From NCBI RefSeq assembly GCF_014201095.1, contig NZ_JACHDN010000001.1, forward strand, positions 3,534,001 to 3,598,000: a stretch of 64,000 nucleotides of DNA. Direction: 5' to 3'. Of this stretch, positions 32,011-40,002 are shown piece after piece (within the stretch, counting starts at the first letter, position 1; each line of letters begins with the position of its first letter). The position numbers were made by a program, and so were the translations under genes. Source of the DNA: Cellulomonas hominis (GTDB taxonomy: Bacteria > Actinomycetota > Actinomycetes > Actinomycetales > Cellulomonadaceae). The notes below the pieces were generated by a model. It was not told the DNA's origin and did not search any database. It worked only from the letters and a program-made list of their open reading frames with translations.

Positions 32011-32610
32011 GTGGGACACCTCCTGGGCTACGCGCGCGTGTCGACGACCGACCAGGACGCGTCGCTGCAGATCGACGCGCTGACCAAGGCCGGGTGCTAC
32101 CGGGTATTCGTCGACACCGGCTCCGGGTCGCTGCAGCACCGACCGGAGCTGGACAAGCTGCTGGACCAGCTGCGCCCCGGAGACACCCTGGTCGTGTGGC
32201 GCCTGGACCGCCTCGGCCGGTCGATCCGGCACCTGATCGACCAGCTGCAGGTCCTGGCCGACCGCGGCGTCGGGTTCCGGTCCCTGCAGGAGACGATCGA
32301 CACCACCTCCCCGGGCGGACGGCTGGTGTTCCACGTCTTCGCGGCCCTGGCCGAGTTCGAGCGCGACCTGATCCGCGAACGCACCAACGCCGGCCTCGCG
32401 GCCGCTCGTGCACGGGGCCGCAACGGTGGGCGGCCGTCGGCGTTGTCCGCGGACCAGGTCCGGGCGGCCCGGCGCATGTATGAGCAGAAGGACATGACCG
32501 TCGCCCAGATCGGGCAGGTGCTCGGCGTCTCCCGCACCACGATCTACCGGGCCCTGAACCGCCCACCTGCCGCGGCGGCCCCGTCACGACGAGCCACGAG
32601 CGCCGTGTAG
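32011..32610 (+). CDS. Serine recombinase (TniR-like resolvase)
   Basis: The 199-aa protein carries the resolvase core: the serine in LLGYARVSTTDQDASLQIDA, RLDRLGRSIRHLIDQLQ, the EFERDLIRERTNAGLAAARA helix, and a C-terminal helix-turn-helix (TVAQIGQVLGVSRTTIYRAL). GTG 32011 follows GGAGA closely; the frame is open further upstream to 31918 but lacks similarity there. It stands first in the Tni-like operon, 7 nt before the transposase. Confidence 0.9.
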   Translation: MGHLLGYARVSTTDQDASLQIDALTKAGCYRVFVDTGSGSLQHRPELDKLLDQLRPGDTLVVWRLDRLGRSIRHLIDQLQVLADRGVGFRSLQETIDTTSPGGRLVFHVFAALAEFERDLIRERTNAGLAAARARGRNGGRPSALSADQVRAARRMYEQKDMTVAQIGQVLGVSRTTIYRALNRPPAAAAPSRRATSAV

Positions 32611-32617
32611 GCCGGCC

Positions 32618-34021
32618 GTGGACGCGGACGGGCGCTGGCAGATCCTGCGGTCGCATGTCGAGGACCAGGTCCCGCTCGCCGCGCTGGCCCGTCACCACGG
32701 CCTGGGCGTACGCACGCTGGAACGCTGGCATGCCCGCTACCGCGCCGGCGGCCTGCCGGCCCTGGGCCGACTGCCGCGGGCGGACGCGGGCGGACATCAC
32801 CTGCCACCGGACCTCATCGCCCTGATCGAAGGACTCGGGCTGACCCGACCCCGCCCACCGATCGCCGCGATCCACCGAACGGTCGTGAAGGTCTGCGCCG
32901 GCACCGGGTGGCCGGTCCCGTCCTACGGCGTCGTCCGATCGATCATCACCGCCCTGGACCCCGGCATGGTCACCCTCGCCCTCGAGGGACCCGCCTCCTA
33001 CCGGGACAAGTACGAGCTCGCGCTACGGCGGACCGCTGACCGGCCCAATGCGATGTGGCAGGCCGACCACACCTTGCTGGACATCGTGCTCGTCGGCACG
33101 GACGGCAAGCCGGCCCGGCCGTGGCTGACCGTGGTGATGGACGACTGCTCCCGCGCGATCTGCGGCTACACGGTCTTCTTCGGTGCGCCGTCGACGATGT
33201 ACACCGCCCTGGCGCTACGGCAGGCGATCTGGCCCAAGACCGACCCCCGATGGCCGATGTGCGGCATCCCCGAGGTGCTCTACGTCGACCACGGGTCGGA
33301 CTTCACCAGCGACCACCTGGCCCGCACCGCCGTCGACCTGCACATTCGAATGATCCACTCCGCCGTCGCCCGACCCCAAGGACGCGGCAAGATCGAGCGC
33401 TTCTTCGGCACGGTCAACACCGAGCTGCTCACCACCCTGCCTGGACACCTCCGCAGTGGCGCGGAGCTCTCGCCCGCGCCAGCCCTGTCCTTGGCCGACC
33501 TCGACACCGCCGTCGGGGCGTTCGTCCTGGACTACAACGACCGGACCCACAGCGAGCTGGGCGTCTCCCCGCGGGCGGCGTGGATCGCCGACGGGTGGCT
33601 GCCACGCCTTCCCGACACCCTCCAGGCACTGGACGGGCTGATGCTGACCGTCGCCCGATCCAGGACCGTGCGCCGCGACGGCATCCACTTCCAGGGCATG
33701 CGCTACGTCGCACCGACCCTCGCCGCCTTCGTCGGGCGCCCCGTGCTCATCCGCTACGACCCCAGAGACATCACCGAGATCCGCGTCTTCGACCACGACC
33801 AGTTCCTGTGCACCGCCGTCGACCAGGACCACCACGCGCAGCAGATCAGCCTCAAGGACGTCCAAGCAGCCCGCAACACCCGGCGCCGCGCCCTGCGCCG
33901 AGGCATCAACGAGCGGATCGCCGTCGTGGCCGCCCACAGCCCCGACGCCCCTGCCAGGCCAGTGCCGCCGCGCGTGCCGACCGTGGCGCGGCTCAAGGTC
34001 TACAAGGAGGACCTCAGGTGA
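32618..34021 (+). CDS. Mu/TniA-type DDE transposase
   Basis: The 467-aa protein starts with a helix-turn-helix (VPLAALARHHGLGVRTLERW) and a second helical DNA-binding part. The rve catalytic core follows: Asp in MWQADHTLLDIVLV, Asp in VLYVDHGSDFTSDH and Glu in PQGRGKIERFFGTVNTELL. A Mu-type C-terminal beta-barrel comes next (RRDGIHFQGMRYVAPTLAAF) and a basic tail. Such transposases work with an AAA+ partner, which is the next gene (overlap of 4 nt). GTG 32618 is the first start after the recombinase. Confidence 0.9.
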   Translation: MDADGRWQILRSHVEDQVPLAALARHHGLGVRTLERWHARYRAGGLPALGRLPRADAGGHHLPPDLIALIEGLGLTRPRPPIAAIHRTVVKVCAGTGWPVPSYGVVRSIITALDPGMVTLALEGPASYRDKYELALRRTADRPNAMWQADHTLLDIVLVGTDGKPARPWLTVVMDDCSRAICGYTVFFGAPSTMYTALALRQAIWPKTDPRWPMCGIPEVLYVDHGSDFTSDHLARTAVDLHIRMIHSAVARPQGRGKIERFFGTVNTELLTTLPGHLRSGAELSPAPALSLADLDTAVGAFVLDYNDRTHSELGVSPRAAWIADGWLPRLPDTLQALDGLMLTVARSRTVRRDGIHFQGMRYVAPTLAAFVGRPVLIRYDPRDITEIRVFDHDQFLCTAVDQDHHAQQISLKDVQAARNTRRRALRRGINERIAVVAAHSPDAPARPVPPRVPTVARLKVYKEDLR

Positions 34022-34836
34022 GCGAACGCTTCATCGTGACCAAGGAGCACCGCCGCTTCACCGAGTTCGCCGACTCCGTCCGGCGCGGTCGCACCATCGG
34101 GCTGTGCTTCGGACCGGCCGGGGTCGGCAAAACCGTCTCCGCACGCCGCTACGCCCACTGGGACCAAGCCCACGAGCTGCTCACCGACTGGGGCCCACGC
34201 AGCGACGACGACGCCAAGATCTACGCCGCGCTGGCCAAGAACCGCACCGCCCTGTACACCCCCGGGGTCCTGACCACCCCGCGGCTGCTGCGCGATGACC
34301 TGGACCGGATCATCACGCGCACCAGCATCTGCATCCAGCAGCACCTCGAGGTGCCCGGCCGCATCCCCCTGGACCGGTGGGGTACCCGGCGCACCACCAA
34401 CTACGTCCAGCTCGTCATCGTCGACGAGTCCGAACGCCTCAGTCCCACCGCCCTCGAGCTCCTACGGGACCGCTACGACCGCGACCAGATCGCCCTGGTC
34501 CTCATCGGCATGCCCGGACTGGAGAAGCAGTTCAGCCACTACCCCCAGTTCTACAGCCGCGTCGGCTTCGCCCATCAGTACCGGCCCCTGAGCAACGACG
34601 AGCTGCTCTTCGTCCTCCAACGCCACTGGCGCACCCTCGGCAAGACGCTCAACCCCGACGACTTCACCGACGCCCAGACCATCGCCGCGATCAGCCGCAT
34701 CACCCGCGGCAACTTCCGCCTCCTCGAGCGGCTCTTCCCCCAGATCGAACGCGTCCTGAAGATTAACGAGCTGCAGACCATCACTAACGACGTCGTTGAA
34801 GCGGCCGCCAGCACCCTCGTCATCGGCGTCAACTAG
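34018..34836 (+). CDS. TniB-like AAA+ ATPase
   Basis: The 272-aa protein has a P-loop (CFGPAGVGKTVSARRYA, about residues 30-46), a Walker B (LVIVDESERLSPTALELLRD) and a sensor region (ALVLIGMPGLEKQFSHYPQF). It matches TniB/ExeA/MuB-type transposition ATPases that choose the target and activate the transposase. Its GTG overlaps the transposase stop by 4 nt. The 158 nt after it show no gene. Confidence 0.9.
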   Translation: MSERFIVTKEHRRFTEFADSVRRGRTIGLCFGPAGVGKTVSARRYAHWDQAHELLTDWGPRSDDDAKIYAALAKNRTALYTPGVLTTPRLLRDDLDRIITRTSICIQQHLEVPGRIPLDRWGTRRTTNYVQLVIVDESERLSPTALELLRDRYDRDQIALVLIGMPGLEKQFSHYPQFYSRVGFAHQYRPLSNDELLFVLQRHWRTLGKTLNPDDFTDAQTIAAISRITRGNFRLLERLFPQIERVLKINELQTITNDVVEAAASTLVIGVN

Positions 34837-34994
34837 GAACCGCCTCCGAGCGACGGAAGACCGCCGCCACGTACCGGAGAAAGCCACACGTGTCGCGGGT
34901 CGGGCCGGCCGGGCGGCGGGCCGTCCCACTTCCTTGGAACCGGACACGCCGGTGCGCGCCGTCACCGTCACGGCGACGCGCTGCTCGACGCGGG

Positions 34995-35591
34995 CTACTC
35001 CGCGGTCGGGCTCACGGGCGCGGAGGGCTCCCGGACCATCCGGATCCCGCGCTTGCGACGCTCCTGGCCCGGTGCGCGGTGCAGCCCGGGCAGGCTGCCG
35101 GCGTAGCGCTCGGAGAGCTTGGCCGTGGCTGCCCGGGTCAGGATCGTCACGCCCTTGGAGTCCGCGTCGGCGGCGAGCGCCGGGCCGAGCAGCGACCGCA
35201 GGGCGGCGCCCTGGTTGCTGCCCGGCCGTGCGGCGGTGTGGTCGTCGATGAGCCAACCGCGCCGGGTACGGAGCAGTCCGATGCTCGCGGCGAACCGCCC
35301 GCCCTGGGAGTGGATCACGAAGACCTTCAGGCCGGTCGCGACCGAAAGGGCGATCCACCCGCCGTAGAGGAAGACCACGCCCACACACGCGGCGAGCAGG
35401 GCGAGGACGACCTTCCCGATGACCGCCAGAACGAGCGCCACACCGACGAACGTGAGCAGCCAGGGGTTGCGCACGACGCTGTACATGACGCCGCGTAGTT
35501 GTCGGAGGCACAGCTGCAGCGTGTCGCGAGGCCGCGCGATCCGGACGTCGTCGACGTTCGGCAGGGTGGGGGTGGGCGACAGGATGCGCAT
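34995..35591 (-). CDS. Membrane protein with C-terminal soluble domain
   Basis: The 198-aa protein has two adjacent membrane helices at about residues 43-85 (WLLTFVGVALVLAVIGKVVL and CVGVVFLYGGWIALSVATGL). A soluble domain of about 110 residues follows (GRFAASIGLLRTRRGWLIDD, and AAALRSLLGPALAADADSKG with one residue uncertain) of no family I recognise; a distant GNAT relationship is conceivable. The start is fixed by motif A on the minus strand, which marks it as a backbone gene between the two islands. Confidence 0.65.
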   Translation of the reverse strand: MRILSPTPTLPNVDDVRIARPRDTLQLCLRQLRGVMYSVVRNPWLLTFVGVALVLAVIGKVVLALLAACVGVVFLYGGWIALSVATGLKVFVIHSQGGRFAASIGLLRTRRGWLIDDHTAARPGSNQGAALRSLLGPALAADADSKGVTILTRAATAKLSERYAGSLPGLHRAPGQERRKRGIRMVREPSAPVSPTAE

Positions 35592-35600
35592 GGAGATCAG

Positions 35601-35609
35601 ATGTGCGGC
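35601..35609 (-). promoter_or_regulatory. Motif A before the 35591 start
   Basis: On the minus strand GCCGCACAT CTGATCTCC leads to ATG 35591. It is isolated between the two accessory islands. Confidence 0.6.
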
Positions 35610-35647
35610 CGGCTCAAGAAGTGGAGGGTCCCGGCGATTGTGGCGCT

Positions 35648-35700
35648 GCTACGCTCGCCGTCCCTCTCTCCGGTGCCCGCTCGGGCGCAGCGAGCGTAGC
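35648..35700. repeat. 11-bp inverted repeat with inner hairpin
   Basis: GCTACGCTCGC (35648-35658) and GCGAGCGTAGC (35690-35700) are perfect inverted copies. Between them, GCCCGCTCGGGC can form an inner stem. Confidence 0.7.
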
Positions 35701-35709
35701 AGGACGTTC

Positions 35710-35731
35710 CAAGGGCTCGGTGGAGCCCTTG
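35710..35731. repeat. Perfect 9-bp hairpin
   Basis: CAAGGGCTC-GGTG-GAGCCCTTG: nine paired bases with a 4-nt loop. It could be a terminator or part of an origin. Confidence 0.6.
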
Positions 35732-35759
35732 TCCGATTCTTGGGACGTTTGTCCGATTC
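35729..35759 (+). repeat. Direct repeat TTGTCCGATTC (x2)
   Basis: Two 11-bp copies (35729-35739 and 35749-35759) are phased by 20 bp. GGACGTT also recurs nearby (35702 and 35743). The pattern is iteron-like, but two copies are few. Confidence 0.5.
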
Positions 35760-36156
35760 CGCCCCGAGGCGCGGGCGCCCGCCCGCAGCGCGTTCACCCG
35801 GCAAGAACGACGTTCATGCAGGTCAGCCGGGGAAAATCGCGGCTGCGGAGCTGCGGGCCAAATTTTCGCCCCCACCCCCCTATGGGGTGTGTGAATCACT
35901 CACTCGGCCCCATGGGGAGTGGGGGAGGTGGGGCTCGGGAGACTGTATGTGTATCCCCTAATACGACTTACGATTTCGTCTCCGTTACTCCGTTGGGGGT
36001 CCACTTCGGACCAGGTCATGCCCTTTGACCAGCGGTGATGCTCCGAGTGCTCGACGGAGTGCTCTGCGGGGCGGGCTCCCGGTGTCTCCGTGTTGTCCGC
36101 AGGGCGCTGTGGGCGTCGCGGCTCCGCCGGCTGGGCGCGTTCCGGCGCGGCGAGGC

Positions 36157-36166
36157 TGTATGACAC
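36157..36166 (-). promoter_or_regulatory. Motif B (TGTATGACAC), distal copy
   Basis: It is an exact inverted copy of GTGTCATACA at 36211; the two sites start 54 bp apart. Confidence 0.5.
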
Positions 36167-36210
36167 GCCGGGGCTGTCTGCCCTTCAACGTCTCCGGCAC
36201 AGCGGGACGC

Positions 36211-36222
36211 GTGTCATACACT
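36211..36222 (+). promoter_or_regulatory. Motif B (GTGTCATACACT) before the first pilus gene
   Basis: It lies 49 nt upstream of ATG 36271. The embedded TACACT could serve as a -10 element. Near-identical sites precede the other pilus operons. Confidence 0.6.
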
Positions 36223-36270
36223 CGGACGGTCAGGCGTCCTGGATGCGCAGCCTCACCCGATAGGAACTCC

Positions 36271-38433
36271 ATGCCTTCCGTCACGACGAGGATCGACGAG
36301 CGATCGCGGCTGCTGCGCGAGCTCCGCGAGGCCGCGGGCAAGGGCTTCACCGGCGCGATCGAGGTGCTGGCCCCGGGGCGCGACATCACCGTCTACCTCG
36401 ACAACGGCAAGGTCCGGGCGATCCAGAGCGGGCAGTTCGAGCCGCCCGCCACGCAGCTCGCCGAGTGCCTCACCGGACAGCGCGTGCCCGAGGGTGTCAA
36501 CCCGCTGCAGTTCCTGAGCGAGTCCGGGGTCCTGGGACACAGCGAGGATCCCGAGCTGCGCAAGGTCGAAGCGCTCGACGCCATCGAGGGCTTCATCGCC
36601 GACTGGTCCTACGGCCTGCTCGCCTCGGCCCTGACGTGGACCGGCGCGAAGGTCACCCGACGCAAGAAGGTCGAGGTGAGCAGCGGGGTCCGGCTCTTCC
36701 CCAAGGACCAGTCGGTGGTCATCCAGGACGTCACCGCCCGCGTCGACCAGCTCATCACCGCATGGGAGGTCGTCTCGCGGGCCCTGGCCGCCCAGGGCTT
36801 CCCGCCGCGGGCCGCCTCCCACGGAGCCCCGCTCCTCGTGGCAGAGGTCCCCGGAGACGCCGCCTTCGACGGCACGCGCACCATCGACGAGCTGGCGTAC
36901 ACCACCGGCACCAGTCGCTGCACCATCCTCAGCCGGCTGTCCGAAGCCCTGCTCGCCGGCGGTGCGGCCGTCGAGTTCTCCACCGCCGAGCCGCAGACAC
37001 TGATGCCCGAGTTCCCCGTTCCGGAGGCGCTCGAGGACCCTGACAACGAGTGGGCGGTCGCCATCGCCGTGCCCGTCGCCCCCGTGCAGTCGGACCTGAC
37101 CGAGCCGCCGGCCGAGGTCGCTCCGGAACCCGCGGACTCGGCGTTCGACGAGCTCGCTCACCTCGACCTGGAGATCGTCAACCCGGTGGAGCCGTCGCTC
37201 CCCGCGGCGGAGCCCACCTGGTACGCCACCTCCCCGGCGCCCGTGCCGGTCCCGGTCGACGCCCCGGCGCCCGCCCCTGTCGCCACGCCGATCGTCCTTC
37301 GAGACTGGGTGGAGCAGGCCGGCACCCCGCTCGAGCTCGAGGTCCGCCAGAGCATCCTTGCCGAGGTGACCAAGACGGCGGCGACCACCGCGGCGGACCT
37401 GGTCGAGCAGCTCGACGCCGCCGTGGAGGCGTTCAGGCGGGCGAGCGCCAACCTGACCGACGCCCGGTCGCAGGTCGCCATCGCCGAGAACGAGCTCCAG
37501 CGCGCCAAGGCCAGCGCCCGTGGAGCGGAGGCGAAGGTCGAGAGCATCCGAGAGCAGGGCCGCGAGGTCCTGGATGGCCTCGCCGCAGCGCAGGCGTCGG
37601 AAGAGGCGGCAGCGCGGGTCGAGGCCGACGCCCAGTCCGAGGTCGATCGCGCCAGGGAAGCGCTCCAGCTCCTGGAGCAGCTGCACGCCAGCGCGAAGGC
37701 GCAGTCGGCCGCCGCCCGGCGGGCCGCGGCAGAAGCCGACGCTCGCGTCGAGAGCGCCCTCGGCGAGCCGCTGCGCGCGGCCGAGGCCGAGCTCGCCGAG
37801 GTCCGGACCCGCGTTGTCGACCCGACCCGCGTGAGGCTGGACGCGCTCCTGGCCGGCGTGGCTGCTGCACAGGCAGGAGTCACCGACGCGGAGGAACGCA
37901 CGCTGGAGGTGGGCGCCCGCGCCGACAAGTCCATCCACGTGCTCTCCTCCCTCGAGGCGCCCGGGCCCGGGATGGCGCCGTCGCTGTTCACCCGGATGAC
38001 CGCGGCTCACGAGGCGGTCTCTGGACTGCGGGGAGTGCCGTCAGCAGGCTCTGGCAGTCACCGCGACCAGGTGGCCGGGCCGGTGCCGGCGTTGCCCGCG
38101 CCGGCAGGCCCTCAGATTCCGGCGCCGTTCCAGCCCGTCGCTCGCGGGGCCGTCCCGGCGCCCGTCACCGTGGCCGTCCCGGCCGCCGTGCCGACGCCGG
38201 CTGCGCCCGCTCTCACGGCCGTCCCGTTCACGCCGGCGCGGTCGCTGGCCTCGGCGGCAGCGCCAGCGGGCGAAGCGGAGCTGACGCACGCTGCGGAGCA
38301 GGGGGCCGGCGCCCTGCCGGTTCCGGCGCCCGGGCTGGGTCAGCGTCCGTTCGAGGAGATCATCTCTCCCACCAGTGACCCTGAGCCCTGGGATGGTGCG
38401 CCGACGCGTCCCTGGGCTCCCGTGCCCCGGTAG
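36271..38433 (+). CDS. DUF4388/PATAN-like coiled-coil protein of the pilus locus
   Basis: The 720-aa protein starts with a DUF4388 (PATAN)-like domain: GFTGAIEVLAPGRDITVYLD then NGKVRAIQSGQF. Residues ~205-240 hold a winged-helix-like stretch (TIDELAYTTGTSRCTILSRL). Residues ~350-590 are a long coiled coil rich in Ala, Glu and Arg, and the last ~130 residues are Pro/Ala-rich. PATAN domains occur in bacterial signalling proteins, including some that affect type IV pilus motility; this one may be a cytoplasmic scaffold or regulator of the machine. ATG 36271 follows AGGAA. It faces the pilMNO operon tail to tail across a strong terminator. Confidence 0.6.
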   Translation: MPSVTTRIDERSRLLRELREAAGKGFTGAIEVLAPGRDITVYLDNGKVRAIQSGQFEPPATQLAECLTGQRVPEGVNPLQFLSESGVLGHSEDPELRKVEALDAIEGFIADWSYGLLASALTWTGAKVTRRKKVEVSSGVRLFPKDQSVVIQDVTARVDQLITAWEVVSRALAAQGFPPRAASHGAPLLVAEVPGDAAFDGTRTIDELAYTTGTSRCTILSRLSEALLAGGAAVEFSTAEPQTLMPEFPVPEALEDPDNEWAVAIAVPVAPVQSDLTEPPAEVAPEPADSAFDELAHLDLEIVNPVEPSLPAAEPTWYATSPAPVPVPVDAPAPAPVATPIVLRDWVEQAGTPLELEVRQSILAEVTKTAATTAADLVEQLDAAVEAFRRASANLTDARSQVAIAENELQRAKASARGAEAKVESIREQGREVLDGLAAAQASEEAAARVEADAQSEVDRAREALQLLEQLHASAKAQSAAARRAAAEADARVESALGEPLRAAEAELAEVRTRVVDPTRVRLDALLAGVAAAQAGVTDAEERTLEVGARADKSIHVLSSLEAPGPGMAPSLFTRMTAAHEAVSGLRGVPSAGSGSHRDQVAGPVPALPAPAGPQIPAPFQPVARGAVPAPVTVAVPAAVPTPAAPALTAVPFTPARSLASAAAPAGEAELTHAAEQGAGALPVPAPGLGQRPFEEIISPTSDPEPWDGAPTRPWAPVPR

Positions 38434-38442
38434 TTCCGGCGC

Positions 38443-38484
38443 GCGACGAGGGCCCCGGACGCGAACGCCCGGGGCCCTCGTCGC
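38443..38484. terminator. Bidirectional terminator
   Basis: GCGACGAGGGCCCCGG and CCGGGGCCCTCGTCGC form a perfect 16-bp stem with a 10-nt loop, placed exactly between two converging genes (stops at 38433 and 38488). Confidence 0.85.
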
Positions 38485-38487
38485 GGT

Positions 38488-39255
38488 TCAGTCAGCTGCG
38501 TGGGTGGGTTGCGGCTGCCGCGCTACCGCTGAGTCCGCCGTGCCGCGAGCGAGCAGGTCCTCGATCTGCGAAGCCAGTCCCTCGACGTCCACCTGCTGCA
38601 GGAAGAAGGTCGCCTTCAGCTGCAAAGTGGCGGTGCCATCCTCCAGGACCTGCAGGGCCGAGGTGTTGACCAGGGCCAGCCGTTCGCCGCTCTGGAGGCC
38701 GGCGAGGAAGTCGCGAACCTGCGGCTCGGACCCGGCGACCTCCATCGTCACCTCGTAGCTCGCGAGGGCCGCAGACGCCGCAGGCGACGTCGGCAGCTCA
38801 GGTTCGCCCTTGCCGCTGGTCGACTCCTCGGTATCGGACGCCGAAGGCAGGTCGGCGCCGGGCGCGGCGGTCGCGATCGCGTCGGGCACCACGGCGGCCG
38901 GCGACTCGACCATGGTCGGCAGGCCCACGTTGGTGAGGCGGACGGACGGGATGCCCGACGCCGCCGCGAGGTCTTCGAGCTGGCGCAGCAGTGCCGACTG
39001 GTCGATGGTGGACGGCACCCGCTGCCCGAGCTCGCGCAGGCTGTCGACGCGCGGGGCGATGTCGTCGAGCTCGGATCGCAGGGCCGGCAGCTTGCGCCCC
39101 ATCTCCTGGCTGGACGCGTCCGCCTGCTGGGTCTGCGCGACTAGGCCGGCGTGCTCGGCGAGGGTGGGCGCCAGGAGCCCGAACCAGCCCGCCGTGAGCA
39201 CGACCAGTGTCGCTCCGGCCGCCGCGAGGGTGCCCTTGTCGCGGGGGATCATCAT
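38488..39255 (-). CDS. pilO: PilO-like pilus assembly protein
   Basis: The 255-aa protein has one N-terminal membrane helix (GTLAAAGATLVVLTAGWFGL), a coiled coil (about 40-85) and a C-terminal ferredoxin-like domain (YEVTMEVAGSEPQVRDFLAG then LVNTSALQV), the layout of PilO. With PilM and PilN it forms the inner-membrane alignment complex of type IV pili. Its ATG shares one base with the pilN stop. Confidence 0.8.
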   Translation of the reverse strand: MMIPRDKGTLAAAGATLVVLTAGWFGLLAPTLAEHAGLVAQTQQADASSQEMGRKLPALRSELDDIAPRVDSLRELGQRVPSTIDQSALLRQLEDLAAASGIPSVRLTNVGLPTMVESPAAVVPDAIATAAPGADLPSASDTEESTSGKGEPELPTSPAASAALASYEVTMEVAGSEPQVRDFLAGLQSGERLALVNTSALQVLEDGTATLQLKATFFLQQVDVEGLASQIEDLLARGTADSAVARQPQPTHAAD

Positions 39256-39989
39256 CAGCCCTGCTCTCCTACCGGGGTCTGCGGTTCCTGGCCCTCGGGC
39301 AGCGCGCCTGCGCCGTCGGTCGCGGGGCGGGCCGCGGCAGTCACCGACACGCTGCCGGTGATCGTCTCGCCGGCGCCGGCTCCGGGCACGTACTCGTCGA
39401 CGAACCAGTCGTCCGATGCGAGCGCGTCCAGCAGGCCCGGGACATCCAGCGGCTGCCCGCTGAACGAGATGCACCCGAGCGGCTGCGCGTCCGTCTCGAA
39501 GGGGTTCGTCCTGGCGCACGCGGCGCCGTTCTCGGTGTCGAGGCTCAGCGAGGTGACTACCAGCCGGCCTTCCGCCGCCGTCAGGAAGCGGGCCAGCACC
39601 GCGTCGTGGTCGACCGCCAGAGCGGCCTGGGACTCGATCGTGTCCGTCAGCGCCCGCGTCTGGGCTGCGAGGTTGGTCACGGGCGCGTAGACCGCCATGT
39701 CGCCGCTCAGCTGCTGCTCCGTCGCCCGGGCTTGCTGCAGCGCGGCCCCGGCCTGCCCGTTGCGCACGACGCCCAGGCCCCATCCGCCCCCGACGAGCAC
39801 GGCCGCGCCGACGGCCGCTGCGATCGCCGCAGTGCGCACGGATCGCTCCTGGGCGCGGGCGCGGTAGACCTCCGGGAGCAGGTCGACGCGTGGCTCGGAG
39901 ATCTTCACAGCGGCCTCCGTGCTCGCCTTGCGGGAGTCGGCGCCGCTGTGGCGGCGCAGCAGCTCGCCGAGGTCGATGTTCAGCTTCAT
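39255..39989 (-). CDS. pilN: PilN-like pilus assembly protein
   Basis: The 244-aa protein carries the short cytoplasmic PilN signature that docks on PilM (EPRVDLLPEVYRARAQERSV, about 32-51), then one membrane helix (AAIAAAVGAAVLVGGGWGLG), a coiled coil and a periplasmic-type domain. It lies 13 nt after pilM and overlaps pilO by 1 nt. Confidence 0.85.
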   Translation of the reverse strand: MKLNIDLGELLRRHSGADSRKASTEAAVKISEPRVDLLPEVYRARAQERSVRTAAIAAAVGAAVLVGGGWGLGVVRNGQAGAALQQARATEQQLSGDMAVYAPVTNLAAQTRALTDTIESQAALAVDHDAVLARFLTAAEGRLVVTSLSLDTENGAACARTNPFETDAQPLGCISFSGQPLDVPGLLDALASDDWFVDEYVPGAGAGETITGSVSVTAAARPATDGAGALPEGQEPQTPVGEQG

Positions 39990-40002
39990 CGGGTCAGCCC
40001 TC

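Larger units (their letters stand above)
31883..34836 (+). mobile_element. Tni-like transposition module (recombinase, Mu-type transposase, AAA ATPase)
   Basis: Three consecutive plus-strand genes encode a serine resolvase, a Mu/Tn7-type DDE integrase and a TniB-like AAA+ ATPase, the core set of Tn5053/Tn402-like transposons. No cargo gene lies between them, and the true outer ends are not defined; the span given runs from the putative res repeat to the last stop. Confidence 0.65.
35610..36270. other. Structured divergent intergenic region (661 nt)
   Basis: No convincing gene is present. The stretch holds a long inverted repeat (35648-35700), a hairpin (35710-35731), direct repeats (35729-35759), CCCCTATGGGG and CCCCATGGGG palindromes near 35877-35920, an AT-richer part with ATACGACTTACGATTTCG (about 35959-35976), and two motif B sites before the pilus gene. 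Such density of repeats is typical of replication or transfer origins, but no initiator gene is adjacent. Confidence 0.5.

Noticed and set aside
33256..33264. Minus-strand motif A match (ATGTGCGGC) in the Mu-type transposase gene
   Set aside because: It lies within an intact gene, and no minus-strand gene starts from it.
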